Assembly (NCBI RefSeq): GCF_002150785.1
Contig: NZ_MTAZ01000010.1
Span: 1 to 50,256, forward strand
From: Arenibacter amylolyticus
GTDB taxonomy: Bacteria; Bacteroidota; Bacteroidia; Flavobacteriales; Flavobacteriaceae
DNA length: 50,256 nt
Direction: 5' to 3'
A program made the position numbers and the translations under genes. Each line of letters starts with the position of its first letter. Within the stretch, counting starts at the first letter, position 1. The notes under the pieces are model-generated. The model saw nothing but the letters and a program-made list of their open reading frames with translations. It searched no databases and was not told the origin of the DNA. Shown here piece by piece: positions 26,064 to 34,572 of the stretch.

Positions 26064-26107
26064 AATGCCAATACGAGTCAATTATGAATCGTGTTGGCAT
26101 TTTTTTA
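26064..26107 (+). terminator. Terminator after the DUF6263/TPR-like operon
   Basis: AATGCCAATACGA and TCGTGTTGGCATT form a 13-bp stem (one G-U pair) with a 12-base loop, followed by seven more Ts. It lies just before the end of the convergent cardiolipin synthase gene. Confidence 0.9.
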
Positions 26108-26126
26108 TTCCAACAAACACTTCAGA

Positions 26127-27590
26127 TTATAACAAGGGCGCCCAAAGTCTACTGAAAGACTCTTTTAATTTGCGTTTAAGCCCCCTATTTTCCCATCGCT
26201 CTAAATCTACCTCTTCACAATCTTCCAGATCTAACTGAAATTGGTTTCCCATCTGCTGATTTACCTCCCTATTATAGAGTAAGGCATTAATCTCGAAGTT
26301 CATGGAAAAGCTTCTATAGTCCATATTAGCCGTACCAATACTGGTAAACATATCATCTATGACCAAGGTTTTAGCATGCACAAAGCCTTTGTGATACCGG
26401 AATATTTTAATCCCGGAACGCAAACACTCCTCTATATAGGAATCGGTAGCATATTGTGCCGCCCAAGAATCCGATTCGTATGGAATGATGATCTTCACCG
26501 CTACCCCACTCCTAGCAGCCGTAGTAAGCGCAGTAAGAATGGAATCGTTAGGCATAAAATAAGGGGTGGTGATTAATACGCGATCTTTAGCGGTATTAAT
26601 CATACAGAATATGGCCTCCATAATATTGGCCCAATCACTGTCTGGACCACTTGCTGCCATTTGGATTGCAACAGGTTCTTTGGTGTTGGGCTTCTCTTTA
26701 GGCAATAGGGCCGCTTCTATTTCCTGTTCTTCCTTAGAAACGAAATTCCAACTTAGGATAAAGGAAGACTGCAAGGCTCCAACTGCACCCCCGGTAATGC
26801 GCAGATGGGTATCCCTCCAATATTTTTCGTTGTCAAAGCTATTGTCATACTTTTGATCTACGTTGATACCGCCAACATACCCTATCTCCCCATCAATCAC
26901 CACAATTTTTCTATGGTCCCTATAGTTGAGCTTACTGGTAGAATTGGAAAATAAGACCGGTAGAAATGCAAAATGCTGCACCCCGCTTTTTGTAAGTCTC
27001 TTTTTGTTCTTGGACGAGATATCGCTCCCTACATCGTCGTAAATCAACCTAACCACAACCCCTTCCTCGGCCTTTTTACAAAGGAGATCAATGATACTTT
27101 CTCCCAATTCATCATCGAAAACCACAAAATATTCCAAATGAATATGTTCTTTGGCTGCCTCCAAATCTTTTCTGAGGTGCTTAAACTTCTCTTCCCCGTT
27201 TATAAGGATATTCACCTCATTATCGAAAGTAAGAACTGCCCGCTCATTATTCTTCAACAGGCGATAAACCTTAAATATCCCTTCCCCGAACAGCGATTCA
27301 AGGTCGTCTCGCTCTTCTTTATTGAGACTAATTTTATCTTTCCACTTCCTCAGTCTATCATCATCTAGCAGGTACTTTTTTTCAAATATCTTGTCCTTTC
27401 TGTAATCCTGCCCAAAAAAGTAATACACCAACAGCCCCACAAAGGGAAGTACGGCCAAGACAAAGATATAAGAGAGTGTTTTTACCGGATTCTTATTTTT
27501 AAGTACGATAAAAACGGAGAAGAATATTACCAATACATAATTCACCCCTAAAAGGATCTTCCATACATTTCCTTCTAGGAACCCAAGCAT
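26127..27590 (-). CDS. cls: Cardiolipin synthase, ClsA-like
   Basis: A 487-residue phospholipase D superfamily membrane enzyme that joins two phosphatidylglycerols to make cardiolipin. Two N-terminal membrane segments (about residues 10-30 and 38-58) anchor it. Both HKD motifs are intact: His226/Lys228/Asp233 in DHRKIVVID, and His405/Lys407/Asp412 in VHAKTLVID. Length matches bacterial ClsA. Its start codon directly abuts the stop codon of the lytic transglycosylase gene, so the two genes form an envelope-related operon served by the promoter at 28630-28661. Confidence 0.92.
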   Translation of the reverse strand: MLGFLEGNVWKILLGVNYVLVIFFSVFIVLKNKNPVKTLSYIFVLAVLPFVGLLVYYFFGQDYRKDKIFEKKYLLDDDRLRKWKDKISLNKEERDDLESLFGEGIFKVYRLLKNNERAVLTFDNEVNILINGEEKFKHLRKDLEAAKEHIHLEYFVVFDDELGESIIDLLCKKAEEGVVVRLIYDDVGSDISSKNKKRLTKSGVQHFAFLPVLFSNSTSKLNYRDHRKIVVIDGEIGYVGGINVDQKYDNSFDNEKYWRDTHLRITGGAVGALQSSFILSWNFVSKEEQEIEAALLPKEKPNTKEPVAIQMAASGPDSDWANIMEAIFCMINTAKDRVLITTPYFMPNDSILTALTTAARSGVAVKIIIPYESDSWAAQYATDSYIEECLRSGIKIFRYHKGFVHAKTLVIDDMFTSIGTANMDYRSFSMNFEINALLYNREVNQQMGNQFQLDLEDCEEVDLERWENRGLKRKLKESFSRLWAPLL

Positions 27591-28556
27591 TTATTTGGAG
27601 AGTTTATAGTATCCTTTGTTAGGTATTTCTATGGTATACTTCTTTTTGGAAGCATTGTTAAGATGCGCCTCCCTTAACCATGGATTATGACGCTTTAATA
27701 TCTTATAATTGATTTCATATGAATGGGCGAAGTCTGCAAAATCTGCAATAGGTTCATCAATTTCAACGGAGAAAGTGGGAACCATTTTATATAAATCCTC
27801 CTTCTCTAGATGAAAGCCATATTTCTCGGGATTGGAGAGAATCTCTTTTATTGCCAATATGCGAAACACATAACGTCCTGTCTCCTGCCCTAATAGAAGA
27901 TCGTAATAATCTTCTACTTTCTGGGTCCTCATATATCTTTGCATTCCTGCAGCTCCGGCATTGTATGCAGCAGCGGCCATCGTCCAACTCCCAAATCTCT
28001 CTTTAGAACGTTTCAGGTACTTACAGGCCACTTCGGTAGATTTTTCCAAGTGATATCGTTCGTCCACATTTTTATTGATCTCCAAACCGTATTCCCTTCC
28101 GGTAGCACTCATTATTTGCCAAAACCCGGTAGCACCTGCAGGAGAAACCACATTTTGCAGTCCGCTTTCCGCTAAGGCCAAATATTTAAAATCGTCCGGA
28201 ATCCCATTTTTTTTCAATATAGGCTCTATAATTGGGAAATATTTGTGGGCTCTTTTTATAAACAACAACGCATTGGACTGCCAATAGGTATTCACCAAAA
28301 ACTCTCGGTCTACCCGCTCCATGATATCCGGATCATCCAAAGGCACCGTTTCACCAGCAAAATTTAATCCTTCAGGTATATCAACGGCCGTAATTCGGTA
28401 TCCCGTATTCACCTCCGACTCACTGGCAATACTTTTTTCATTGGCCAACTCCGCTGCCGAAGCCTCATCCACAGTACTGTTTTTAACGGCAAATACCAAC
28501 GTACTCCCCACAAAAACAACTCCTAAAATCATCAAAATATTCTTCAAAATCTTCAT
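27591..28556 (-). CDS. Lytic transglycosylase (SLT domain, MltD-like)
   Basis: A 321-residue murein-cleaving enzyme. The N-terminal hydrophobic stretch (residues 5-24) is a signal or anchor sequence. The SLT domain begins near residue 100; the catalytic glutamate is Glu130 in ALAESGLQNVVSPAGATGFWQ, followed by ATGREYGL and the AAAYNAGAAG motif. The C-terminal 60 residues (YEINYKILKRHNPWL, then KYTIEIPNKG) look like a single LysM-type module in its MltD form, for binding peptidoglycan. It precedes the cardiolipin synthase gene with no gap. A good TTG-N21-TATCTTTG promoter stands about 70 bases upstream. Confidence 0.88.
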   Translation of the reverse strand: MKILKNILMILGVVFVGSTLVFAVKNSTVDEASAAELANEKSIASESEVNTGYRITAVDIPEGLNFAGETVPLDDPDIMERVDREFLVNTYWQSNALLFIKRAHKYFPIIEPILKKNGIPDDFKYLALAESGLQNVVSPAGATGFWQIMSATGREYGLEINKNVDERYHLEKSTEVACKYLKRSKERFGSWTMAAAAYNAGAAGMQRYMRTQKVEDYYDLLLGQETGRYVFRILAIKEILSNPEKYGFHLEKEDLYKMVPTFSVEIDEPIADFADFAHSYEINYKILKRHNPWLREAHLNNASKKKYTIEIPNKGYYKLSK

Positions 28557-28629
28557 ATCGAACGTTCTTTAATTCTTTCCTACCCAGTTAACGGTTGAGG
28601 CATATACAACTTTAACACTCAACTCTTTC

Positions 28630-28661
28630 CAAAGATATTAAATCCGACGGGCTTATCGCAA
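28630..28661 (-). promoter_or_regulatory. Promoter of the transglycosylase-cls operon
   Basis: Minus strand TTG (28661-28659), 21-base spacer, TATCTTTG (28637-28630). It overlaps the last codons of the upstream hydrolase gene and would start transcription near 28626, about 70 bases before the start codon. Confidence 0.75.
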
Positions 28662-29318
28662 AATAATTGACGGCAAGTTTTCATTAAACCAGCGATATCT
28701 GTGAATTATCATGGTATGGGTGCCATTTTTAACCTGTATACAATCTTTAATATGATTTATGGGAAAAACAGGATCCTTTTCCCCATGGATATGCACCACA
28801 TTTTTGGCCGGTTCCGTCTGGGACCAATTTACAATTTTGTCTATAGACCAATCCAGGTAAAATTTATTCCTAACCGAAAGGTATCGCTCATAGAGTTCCA
28901 GGCGTTTTAGGACCGGTTCCCCAAAGGCATATTTTGCCACTAACTCCATATTATTTACCAAACCCGTTGGCAAGAGCTTATGCAGCTTGGTGTATTTAGC
29001 AAAAACCATTCGCTTTGGCAGTTCGGAATTCTTTTTTACACTAGAGATAATAATCACTTTTTTTACTGCAATATGCTTAGCCATTTCCTGCACCAATATT
29101 CCCCCAAAGGAAACCCCCACCAAGACCGGTTCTGGATGTTTAATGAGCTTACACATTTGCAGGGCATACTCTTCTAAACCTATATCGGCAGTAGGGATTT
29201 CCCAATCTAGGTAATGTTGAACAAAGGCATCCTCCGATAGCTGTATATTTTCAAAAATTAAACTATTCGCAGCCATTCCTGGCATAAAATAAACATGTGT
29301 TTTACTACTGTCCATCAC
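28653..29318 (-). CDS. Small alpha/beta hydrolase
   Basis: A 221-residue single-domain alpha/beta hydrolase without a signal peptide. The nucleophile elbow is Ser70 in VGVSFGG, the acid is probably the Asp in HIHGEKDPVFP, and the base the His in NGTHTMIIHR near the C-terminus. Substrate cannot be told. The N-terminus (YFMPGMAANSLIFENI) resembles the oxyanion-loop start of carboxylesterase-type proteins. It is on the same strand as the transglycosylase, with the promoter for that gene overlapping its 3' end, so it is probably a separate unit. The start is MMDSSK; the second Met is an alternative. Confidence 0.8.
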   Translation of the reverse strand: MMDSSKTHVYFMPGMAANSLIFENIQLSEDAFVQHYLDWEIPTADIGLEEYALQMCKLIKHPEPVLVGVSFGGILVQEMAKHIAVKKVIIISSVKKNSELPKRMVFAKYTKLHKLLPTGLVNNMELVAKYAFGEPVLKRLELYERYLSVRNKFYLDWSIDKIVNWSQTEPAKNVVHIHGEKDPVFPINHIKDCIQVKNGTHTMIIHRYRWFNENLPSIILR

Positions 29319-29453
29319 GTTAAGGATATGCTATTTAAATAGGAAAATATCTTTTTTATCATTAAATTTACAATTGGTAATTCTTTATGCACTACCTGGT
29401 TTGATAATTCAGCATTATACTCCAAAACTAATGATTAATAAAATTCAACCCCT

Positions 29454-29747
29454 ATGAATGAAGTGGAAATTACAGACAACAGTTTCTTGCGTCAATTTGA
29501 AGCTAGGATCAATGGGCATTTGGCCAAGATAGAGTACGCGTCGCAGGAACGTAAGGTCTTTTTAACCAAACTGCATATTCCGGAAGAATTACAAGAAATA
29601 GAAATACAGGAAGAGTTTATTAGAAGTGTTTTAAATCACTTACAGGAACAAAATCTACGAGTAGTCCCTACCAGTCCTGAAATAGCTAGCTTTTTGAAAA
29701 AGAATAGGCAGTATCACGAAATGCTCCCGGTCGGAATTAGAATATAA
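29454..29747 (+). CDS. Small GNAT-like protein (YjdJ type), weak acetyl-CoA loop
   Basis: A 97-residue protein that resembles the short GNAT-fold family (YjdJ-like). The C-terminal VVPTSPEIASFLKKNRQYHEML (about residues 68-89) matches its hallmark, proline-containing, end segment, and the N-terminal FEARINGHLAKIEY fits the first strands. The Q/R-x-x-G-x-G acetyl-CoA-binding loop that GNATs use is not visible in the corresponding region (EIEIQEEFIRSVL). So acetyltransferase activity is doubtful. No operon partner; a terminator follows directly. Confidence 0.7.
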   Translation: MNEVEITDNSFLRQFEARINGHLAKIEYASQERKVFLTKLHIPEELQEIEIQEEFIRSVLNHLQEQNLRVVPTSPEIASFLKKNRQYHEMLPVGIRI

Positions 29748-29750
29748 TAT

Positions 29751-29779
29751 AAAAACCGCTTTTTAAAGCGGTTTTTTTT
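29751..29779. terminator. Bidirectional terminator between the GNAT-like gene and mtaB
   Basis: AAAAACCGCT and AGCGGTTTTT pair around an AT-rich loop, with eight Ts after it on the plus strand and five on the minus strand. It starts 3 bases after the GNAT-like stop codon and is about 90 bases beyond the mtaB stop codon. Confidence 0.8.
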
Positions 29780-29866
29780 GTGTTTTACAGTCAGTTTCCT
29801 TAGCCTTTTTCTCTTAATATAGCAGCAACAATCAATCCTTCTCGCAGTCGCATATACTAAGGATTA

Positions 29867-31204
29867 CTACACACTAGCACGCACCGATTCTAAAATAGTA
29901 CATCTAACGAGGCCATCTTCTGCTATTTCGGTCAGCTTCACCTCTTGCAAGGTATTGCTTAAACTAGGGTCCCACGGAAATTTAACTTTTACGTAATTCT
30001 CGGTAAATCCGTGTATATAACCTTCTTTGTTTTCACTTTCAAACAAGACCGTACGCGTGGTACCCAGTTGCCCTTCATAAAATGCCCTTCTTTTTTTAAC
30101 AGAGAGGCCACGGAGCATTTTAGATCTTTTACTTCTTACTTTTTTGGGCACCACCCCTTCCATTTCCGCTGCTAATGTGTTATCCCTTTCCGAATATGTA
30201 AATACGTGCAAGTAGGAGATATCCAATTCGTTTAAGAAATTATAAGTGGTTAAAAAGTGCTCTTCGGTTTCACCTGGAAATCCTACGATGACGTCTACCC
30301 CGATACAAGCATGGGGCATTACCTCCTTAATTTTGTTAACGCGATTTACATATAAATCGGTTAAATAACGCCTGCGCATCAATTTTAAAATTTCATCGCT
30401 ACCACTCTGAAGGGGAATATGAAAATGCGGTACAAATGAATTACTATCCGCAACAAACTCTATGGTTTCATTTTTTAGCAGGTTGGGCTCAATGGAAGAA
30501 ATCCTTAATCGATGTATACCCTCTACTGTATCTAATGCCTTTACCAAGTCTAAGAAAGTATGGTCGTGCTTTTTGTTGCCAAATTCACCCTTGCCATAAT
30601 CCCCAATATTCACTCCCGTTAGGACAATCTCTTTAATATCTTGTTCTGAGATTTCCTTAGCATTCTTCAATACATTCTGTAAACTATCACTACGAGATAT
30701 TCCTCTAGCCAAGGGAATGGTACAGTAGGTACATTTATAATCACAACCGTCTTGCACTTTTAAGAACGCCCTGGTTCTATCTCCAATAGCATAACTACCA
30801 ACATAAAAATCGGCCTCCTCAATCTCACAGGAATGCACCTCTCCGTAATCGTTTTTGGACAGGTCGTTCACATAGTCGGCAATATTAAATTTCTCGGTAG
30901 CCCCCAAAACAAGATCTACCCCATCCACTGCCGCCAAATCCTCGGGTTTCAATTGAGCATAGCAACCTATAGCCGCAACAAAGGCATCCGGATTTACTTT
31001 TTGGGCCTGCTTTACTATTGTCTTAAAGCGCTTATCGGCATTATCCGTGACCGAACAGGTATTTATTACATACATATCTGCATATTCCGAAAAATCTACC
31101 CTAACAAACCCCTCATCCGTTAGGTTGCGCGCTATTGTTGAAGTTTCTGAAAAATTGAGCTTACAGCCCAATGTATAGAAAGCGACCTTTTTTTTCATAT
31201 CCAT
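29867..31204 (-). CDS. mtaB: tRNA t6A37 methylthiotransferase MtaB
   Basis: A 445-residue radical-SAM methylthiotransferase that turns t6A37 of ANN-decoding tRNAs into ms2t6A. The three N-terminal cluster cysteines are Cys14, Cys50 and Cys81, and the radical-SAM CxxxCxxC is Cys154-Cys158-Cys161 in GCDYKCTYC. A TRAM-like domain is at the C-terminus. The start FYTLGCKLNFSET is diagnostic of MtaB as against MiaB or RimO. The ATG at 31204 gives MDMKKK; the next in-frame ATG two codons on is an alternative. A TTG-N21-TATATTTG promoter sits about 60 bases upstream. Cytosolic. Confidence 0.92.
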   Translation of the reverse strand: MDMKKKVAFYTLGCKLNFSETSTIARNLTDEGFVRVDFSEYADMYVINTCSVTDNADKRFKTIVKQAQKVNPDAFVAAIGCYAQLKPEDLAAVDGVDLVLGATEKFNIADYVNDLSKNDYGEVHSCEIEEADFYVGSYAIGDRTRAFLKVQDGCDYKCTYCTIPLARGISRSDSLQNVLKNAKEISEQDIKEIVLTGVNIGDYGKGEFGNKKHDHTFLDLVKALDTVEGIHRLRISSIEPNLLKNETIEFVADSNSFVPHFHIPLQSGSDEILKLMRRRYLTDLYVNRVNKIKEVMPHACIGVDVIVGFPGETEEHFLTTYNFLNELDISYLHVFTYSERDNTLAAEMEGVVPKKVRSKRSKMLRGLSVKKRRAFYEGQLGTTRTVLFESENKEGYIHGFTENYVKVKFPWDPSLSNTLQEVKLTEIAEDGLVRCTILESVRASV

Positions 31205-31264
31205 CTCTCTTTCACCAAATTGCGATCCAATATGGTTCCCTTTTAAATTCTGCTAATTGCGATG

Positions 31265-31296
31265 CAAATATACCAATAATCCAAAACCTAGTCCAA
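31265..31296 (-). promoter_or_regulatory. Promoter of mtaB
   Basis: Minus strand TTG (31296-31294), 21-base spacer, TATATTTG (31272-31265). It matches the Bacteroidota TTG/TAnnTTTG consensus and predicts a start about 57 bases before the mtaB ATG. Confidence 0.75.
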
Positions 31297-31345
31297 AGAA
31301 TAGTGATAGAGTATTTAGAGGTAGCTATTTAAAACAGCCTTAAGT

Positions 31346-32521
31346 TTATTCATTACGCCATTTCTTGGTATCCTCATAAACTTGCGTCAGGATTTTGGCA
31401 TCCATCTCATTAAACTCCACATTTCGTCTGGCCATCATCACTTTAGCCGCTTCAAAAGCCTTTTCGGGTTGGTAGGTAGTAAAGCCTGTTGCACCACCCC
31501 AACTAAAACTAGGAATGAAATTTCTGGGAAATCCTGGTACATAGATATTGCAGTTCACCCCAATTACGGTCCCCGTATTAAACATGGTATTAATAGCCGT
31601 TTTACTGTGGTCTCCCATCATTAGCCCACAGAATTGCAATCCTGTTTGCTCAAAGGTCTCGGATTCGTAATTCCACAATTTAACCAAGGCATAGTTATTC
31701 TTGAGATTGGAGTTATTAGAGCTAGCTCCAATATTACACCACTCCCCCAATACTGCATTTCCCAGGTATCCTTCGTGCCCCTTACTGGAATAACCAAATA
31801 TTACCGAATTACTGAGCTCTCCAGACACTTTACTATAAGGGCCTACGGTGGTAGCCCCATAAATCATGGTTCCCATTTTTACTACTGCCTTTTCACAAAG
31901 CGCAAAACCACCTCGGATAAGATTCCCTTCCCATACTTCCGAGTTTTTGCCTAAATAAATAGGCCCATCAGTAGCATTTAAAACACTGAACTCTACCTTT
32001 GCCCCTTCTTCCAAGAAGATGTTTTCCGGACAAATTAGGCTATTGGTTTTAGAAATAGGAGCACTCTTCCTGCCTTCGGTGATCAATTTAAAATCTGCCT
32101 CCAAGGCTTCGGCATTTTTTGAGAAAATATCCCATGTATGCTCTATCCTTAAAACCTCACCATTATAATCTATAGCATTATAGGTGGAAAAATCTATCTC
32201 CTCCTGTGTTTCTTTAGCATAAAAAGCAAGAATCTCCTCATCATAAAGGATAAGTTCATTCTCTTTAAGTTGGGTAACCAGCTCTACCAGGGAAGGATTA
32301 GGCAAAAAGGAAGCATTGATCAGGACATTATCTTCCATTTCCACCAAGGGAAATTTCTCGGACAAATAATCTTCTGTAATTGTGGTAGTAGTACTACCTA
32401 GATATTTCTCCCACTTTTCCCTAATGGTAAGAATACCAATTCTTATATCTGCTACTGGCCTGGTATAGGTAAAGGGCAATAATGCCGTTCTAACCGATCC
32501 GTCGAAAAGAATGTAATTCAT
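31346..32521 (-). CDS. GlmU-like putative sugar nucleotidyltransferase with left-handed beta-helix
   Basis: A 391-residue protein of a Bacteroidota GlmU-related family. The N-terminal part (about 1-165) resembles a nucleotidyltransferase fold but lacks the canonical LAAGxGTRM loop, starting instead MNYILFDGSVRTALLPFTYTRP. From about residue 165 the sequence turns into hexapeptide-like turns (for example VKMGTMIYGATTVGPYSKVSGE), the left-handed beta-helix of acyltransferases. Substrate unknown; a UDP-sugar role is plausible. The gene starts just 16 bases after the T tract of the rpmE2 terminator, so expression would be by read-through or a promoter within it. Confidence 0.75.
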   Translation of the reverse strand: MNYILFDGSVRTALLPFTYTRPVADIRIGILTIREKWEKYLGSTTTTITEDYLSEKFPLVEMEDNVLINASFLPNPSLVELVTQLKENELILYDEEILAFYAKETQEEIDFSTYNAIDYNGEVLRIEHTWDIFSKNAEALEADFKLITEGRKSAPISKTNSLICPENIFLEEGAKVEFSVLNATDGPIYLGKNSEVWEGNLIRGGFALCEKAVVKMGTMIYGATTVGPYSKVSGELSNSVIFGYSSKGHEGYLGNAVLGEWCNIGASSNNSNLKNNYALVKLWNYESETFEQTGLQFCGLMMGDHSKTAINTMFNTGTVIGVNCNIYVPGFPRNFIPSFSWGGATGFTTYQPEKAFEAAKVMMARRNVEFNEMDAKILTQVYEDTKKWRNE

Positions 32522-32537
32522 ACAACTAATTTAAAAC

Positions 32538-32565
32538 AAAAAAAGTCACGCATAAGCGTGACTTT
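32538..32565 (-). terminator. Terminator after rpmE2
   Basis: On the minus strand AAAGTCACGC pairs perfectly with GCGTGACTTT around a 4-base loop, and the 3' arm merges into seven Ts. It lies 25 bases after the rpmE2 stop codon and only 16 bases before the ATG of the next gene. Confidence 0.9.
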
Positions 32566-32589
32566 CCAACTTTTTAATAAAAAAAAGTC

Positions 32590-32841
32590 TTATTTCTTAA
32601 ACTTACTGTATTTGTTCTTGAACTTATCAATACGTCCAGCGGTATCCAACACCTTGGCTTTTCCAGTGTAAAAAGGGTGTGACGTTCTAGAAATCTCTAG
32701 TTTTATCAACGGGTATTCCACTCCATCAACATCTAAAGTCTCCTTGGTGTCTGCCGCAGACTTAGTAATAAAAACCTCTTCATTGGACATATCCTTAAAG
32801 GCTACCAATCTATAATTTGCTGGATGTATATCTTTTTTCAT
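32590..32841 (-). CDS. rpmE2: 50S ribosomal protein L31, type B
   Basis: An 83-residue ribosomal protein starting MKKDIHPANYRLVAFKD and containing the SRTSHPFYTGK segment. It is the zinc-free paralogue: the CxxC pairs of type A L31 are absent and there is no cysteine at all. Where both forms exist, type B replaces type A when zinc is scarce; whether a type A copy exists elsewhere cannot be seen here. A textbook TTG-N19-TAAATTTG promoter lies 36 bases upstream and a strong terminator follows, so it is a single-gene unit with some read-through. Confidence 0.96.
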   Translation of the reverse strand: MKKDIHPANYRLVAFKDMSNEEVFITKSAADTKETLDVDGVEYPLIKLEISRTSHPFYTGKAKVLDTAGRIDKFKNKYSKFKK

Positions 32842-32876
32842 TGTAATAACGTTAATTCCTTCTTGATTTCGAGCTG

Positions 32877-32906
32877 CAAATTTAATTGTTTTTCTGAAAT
32901 TAGCAA
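32877..32906 (-). promoter_or_regulatory. Promoter of rpmE2
   Basis: Minus strand TTG (32906-32904), 19-base spacer, TAAATTTG (32884-32877). It is the best match to the Bacteroidota promoter consensus in the window and predicts a leader of about 30 bases. A second TATCTTTG lies further upstream near 32959. Confidence 0.85.
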
Positions 32907-33009
32907 TTTATAATCTCAAAAAAAGAAAAATAAAAATTACTTACCTTTCTTTGTAACAAAGATAGTGAAAGAAACACTAACATTAAAAACATCTAAATCT
33001 TAAATAAAT

Positions 33010-33534
33010 ATGGAAATGGTTAAGCCCAATACTGGGAAATTTGCCTTGACGTACGGAGGTATCCTAGGCGCATTGAGTATTGTATTTGCATTAATGCTAT
33101 ATTCCTTGGACATGCATTACCAAGGAGGAATGATGGTACTGGCGGTAAGCCTTATTTTAACAATTGCCCTCATAGTCCTAGGAATGATCCAATTTAAAAA
33201 AGCCAATAACGGTTATATGTCTTTTGCACAAGCCCTAAAGATTGGCGTGGGCATTGGATTGGTAGGTGGTATCATTGGGATCCTCTTTAACCAACTCATG
33301 GCTGGGGTTATAGATCCCGATATGATGGACAAGGCCATGACCTATCAGCGAGCGCAACTTTTAGAAACCACCAAAATGACTCCAGAGCAAGTGGACGCTC
33401 AAATGGAAATGGGTAAGAAATTCACAACTCCCTCCATGCAAATAGTATTTGGTCTTATTTATAGTGTGGTAATTAGCTTTATATTTTCTTTAATCCCTGC
33501 TTTAATTCTAAAAAGATCGGAAACTATTCAGTAA
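33010..33534 (+). CDS. DUF4199 membrane protein
   Basis: A 174-residue inner membrane protein with four hydrophobic segments (about residues 15-30, 37-58, 78-100 and 144-167). The pattern, including the FKKANNGYMSFAQALKIGVGIGLVGGI segment between segments 2 and 3, fits the DUF4199 family that is widespread in Bacteroidota. No function is known. It begins the plus-strand run that continues with a GT2 glycosyltransferase 35 bases later; that neighbourhood is common in the group and suggests a cell-envelope glycan role. The start MEMVKP has a second Met at codon 3 as an alternative. Confidence 0.8.
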   Translation: MEMVKPNTGKFALTYGGILGALSIVFALMLYSLDMHYQGGMMVLAVSLILTIALIVLGMIQFKKANNGYMSFAQALKIGVGIGLVGGIIGILFNQLMAGVIDPDMMDKAMTYQRAQLLETTKMTPEQVDAQMEMGKKFTTPSMQIVFGLIYSVVISFIFSLIPALILKRSETIQ

Positions 33535-33569
33535 TTTGTACTTTTGAACAGATTTTGCATTAGTACTGA

Positions 33570-34532
33570 ATGAATATATCTATAATAATTCCCTTACTCA
33601 ACGAAGAAGAATCGTTACAAGAACTGCATGATTGGATTGTAGAGGTTATGCAATCCAATCATTTTTTATATGAGATCCTTTTTATAGATGATGGGAGCAG
33701 CGACCGTTCTTGGGAAATCATCTCCCAATTGGGCAAGCTAAACCCCAATGTTAAAGGCATACGGTTTTTAAAGAATTTTGGGAAGTCGCAAGCCTTGCAT
33801 GCCGGATTTAAAGAGGCCAAGGGCGATGTTATCATCACAATGGACGCAGACCTTCAGGATAATCCGGAGGAGATTCCAGAACTCTACAAATTGATCCATG
33901 AGGACGGGTTTGATTTAATATCGGGCTGGAAGAAAAAAAGGTATGATTCTATTCTCGCTAAAAACCTTCCCTCCAAATTATTCAATTGGGCAGCACGAAA
34001 AACCTCTGGGGTAAAGCTCCACGATTTTAATTGCGGACTAAAGGCCTACAAAAAAGAGGTAGTCAAGACCATTGAAGTATCCGGGGAAATGCATCGTTAT
34101 ATCCCCGTATTGGTAAAATCGGCAGGTTTCTCTAAAATAGACGAAAAAGTAGTACGGCATCAAGCCAGGAAATATGGTAAGACCAAATTTGGTATGGAAC
34201 GCTTCATCAATGGCTTTCTAGACCTGATCACCATTTGGTTTGTGTCCAAATTTGCACGACGCCCCATGCACCTCTTTGGTGCTCTTGGGGTAATGATGTT
34301 TACCATTGGCTTTGGATTTGCCATTTATCTAGGAATAGATAAACTCTTTATAAATCCTTTTGGAAGCCTACTTACGGATAGGCCACAGTTCTTTTTTGCA
34401 CTTATTGCCATGGTGATAGGGTCCCAATTATTTTTAGCGGGATTTCTAGGTGAAATTATGGTAAGGTCCAGAAAAAATGAAACACGCTACACAATATCGG
34501 AAGGAATTAACCTTCCACAAAACAAATTATAA
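33570..34532 (+). CDS. GT2 family glycosyltransferase (DPM/GtrB/ArnC-like)
   Basis: A 320-residue enzyme with a GT-A domain (to about residue 230) and two C-terminal membrane segments (about 233-255 and 267-296). It starts ISIIIPLLNEEESL, has the nucleotide-sugar motif DDGSSD and the metal-binding DADLQDNPEE (about 92-101), and the lipid-glycosyl-transferase motif RHQARKYGKTKFG. Close relatives use NDP-sugars to make polyprenyl-phosphate-linked sugars. Membrane-associated on the cytosolic side. It precedes a phosphohexomutase and an MsbA-like exporter, which fits a surface-polysaccharide or glycolipid pathway. Confidence 0.88.
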   Translation: MNISIIIPLLNEEESLQELHDWIVEVMQSNHFLYEILFIDDGSSDRSWEIISQLGKLNPNVKGIRFLKNFGKSQALHAGFKEAKGDVIITMDADLQDNPEEIPELYKLIHEDGFDLISGWKKKRYDSILAKNLPSKLFNWAARKTSGVKLHDFNCGLKAYKKEVVKTIEVSGEMHRYIPVLVKSAGFSKIDEKVVRHQARKYGKTKFGMERFINGFLDLITIWFVSKFARRPMHLFGALGVMMFTIGFGFAIYLGIDKLFINPFGSLLTDRPQFFFALIAMVIGSQLFLAGFLGEIMVRSRKNETRYTISEGINLPQNKL

Positions 34533-34572
34533 TTCTTTGTATTTTTAAATACATAATCAAACCATTGAGACC

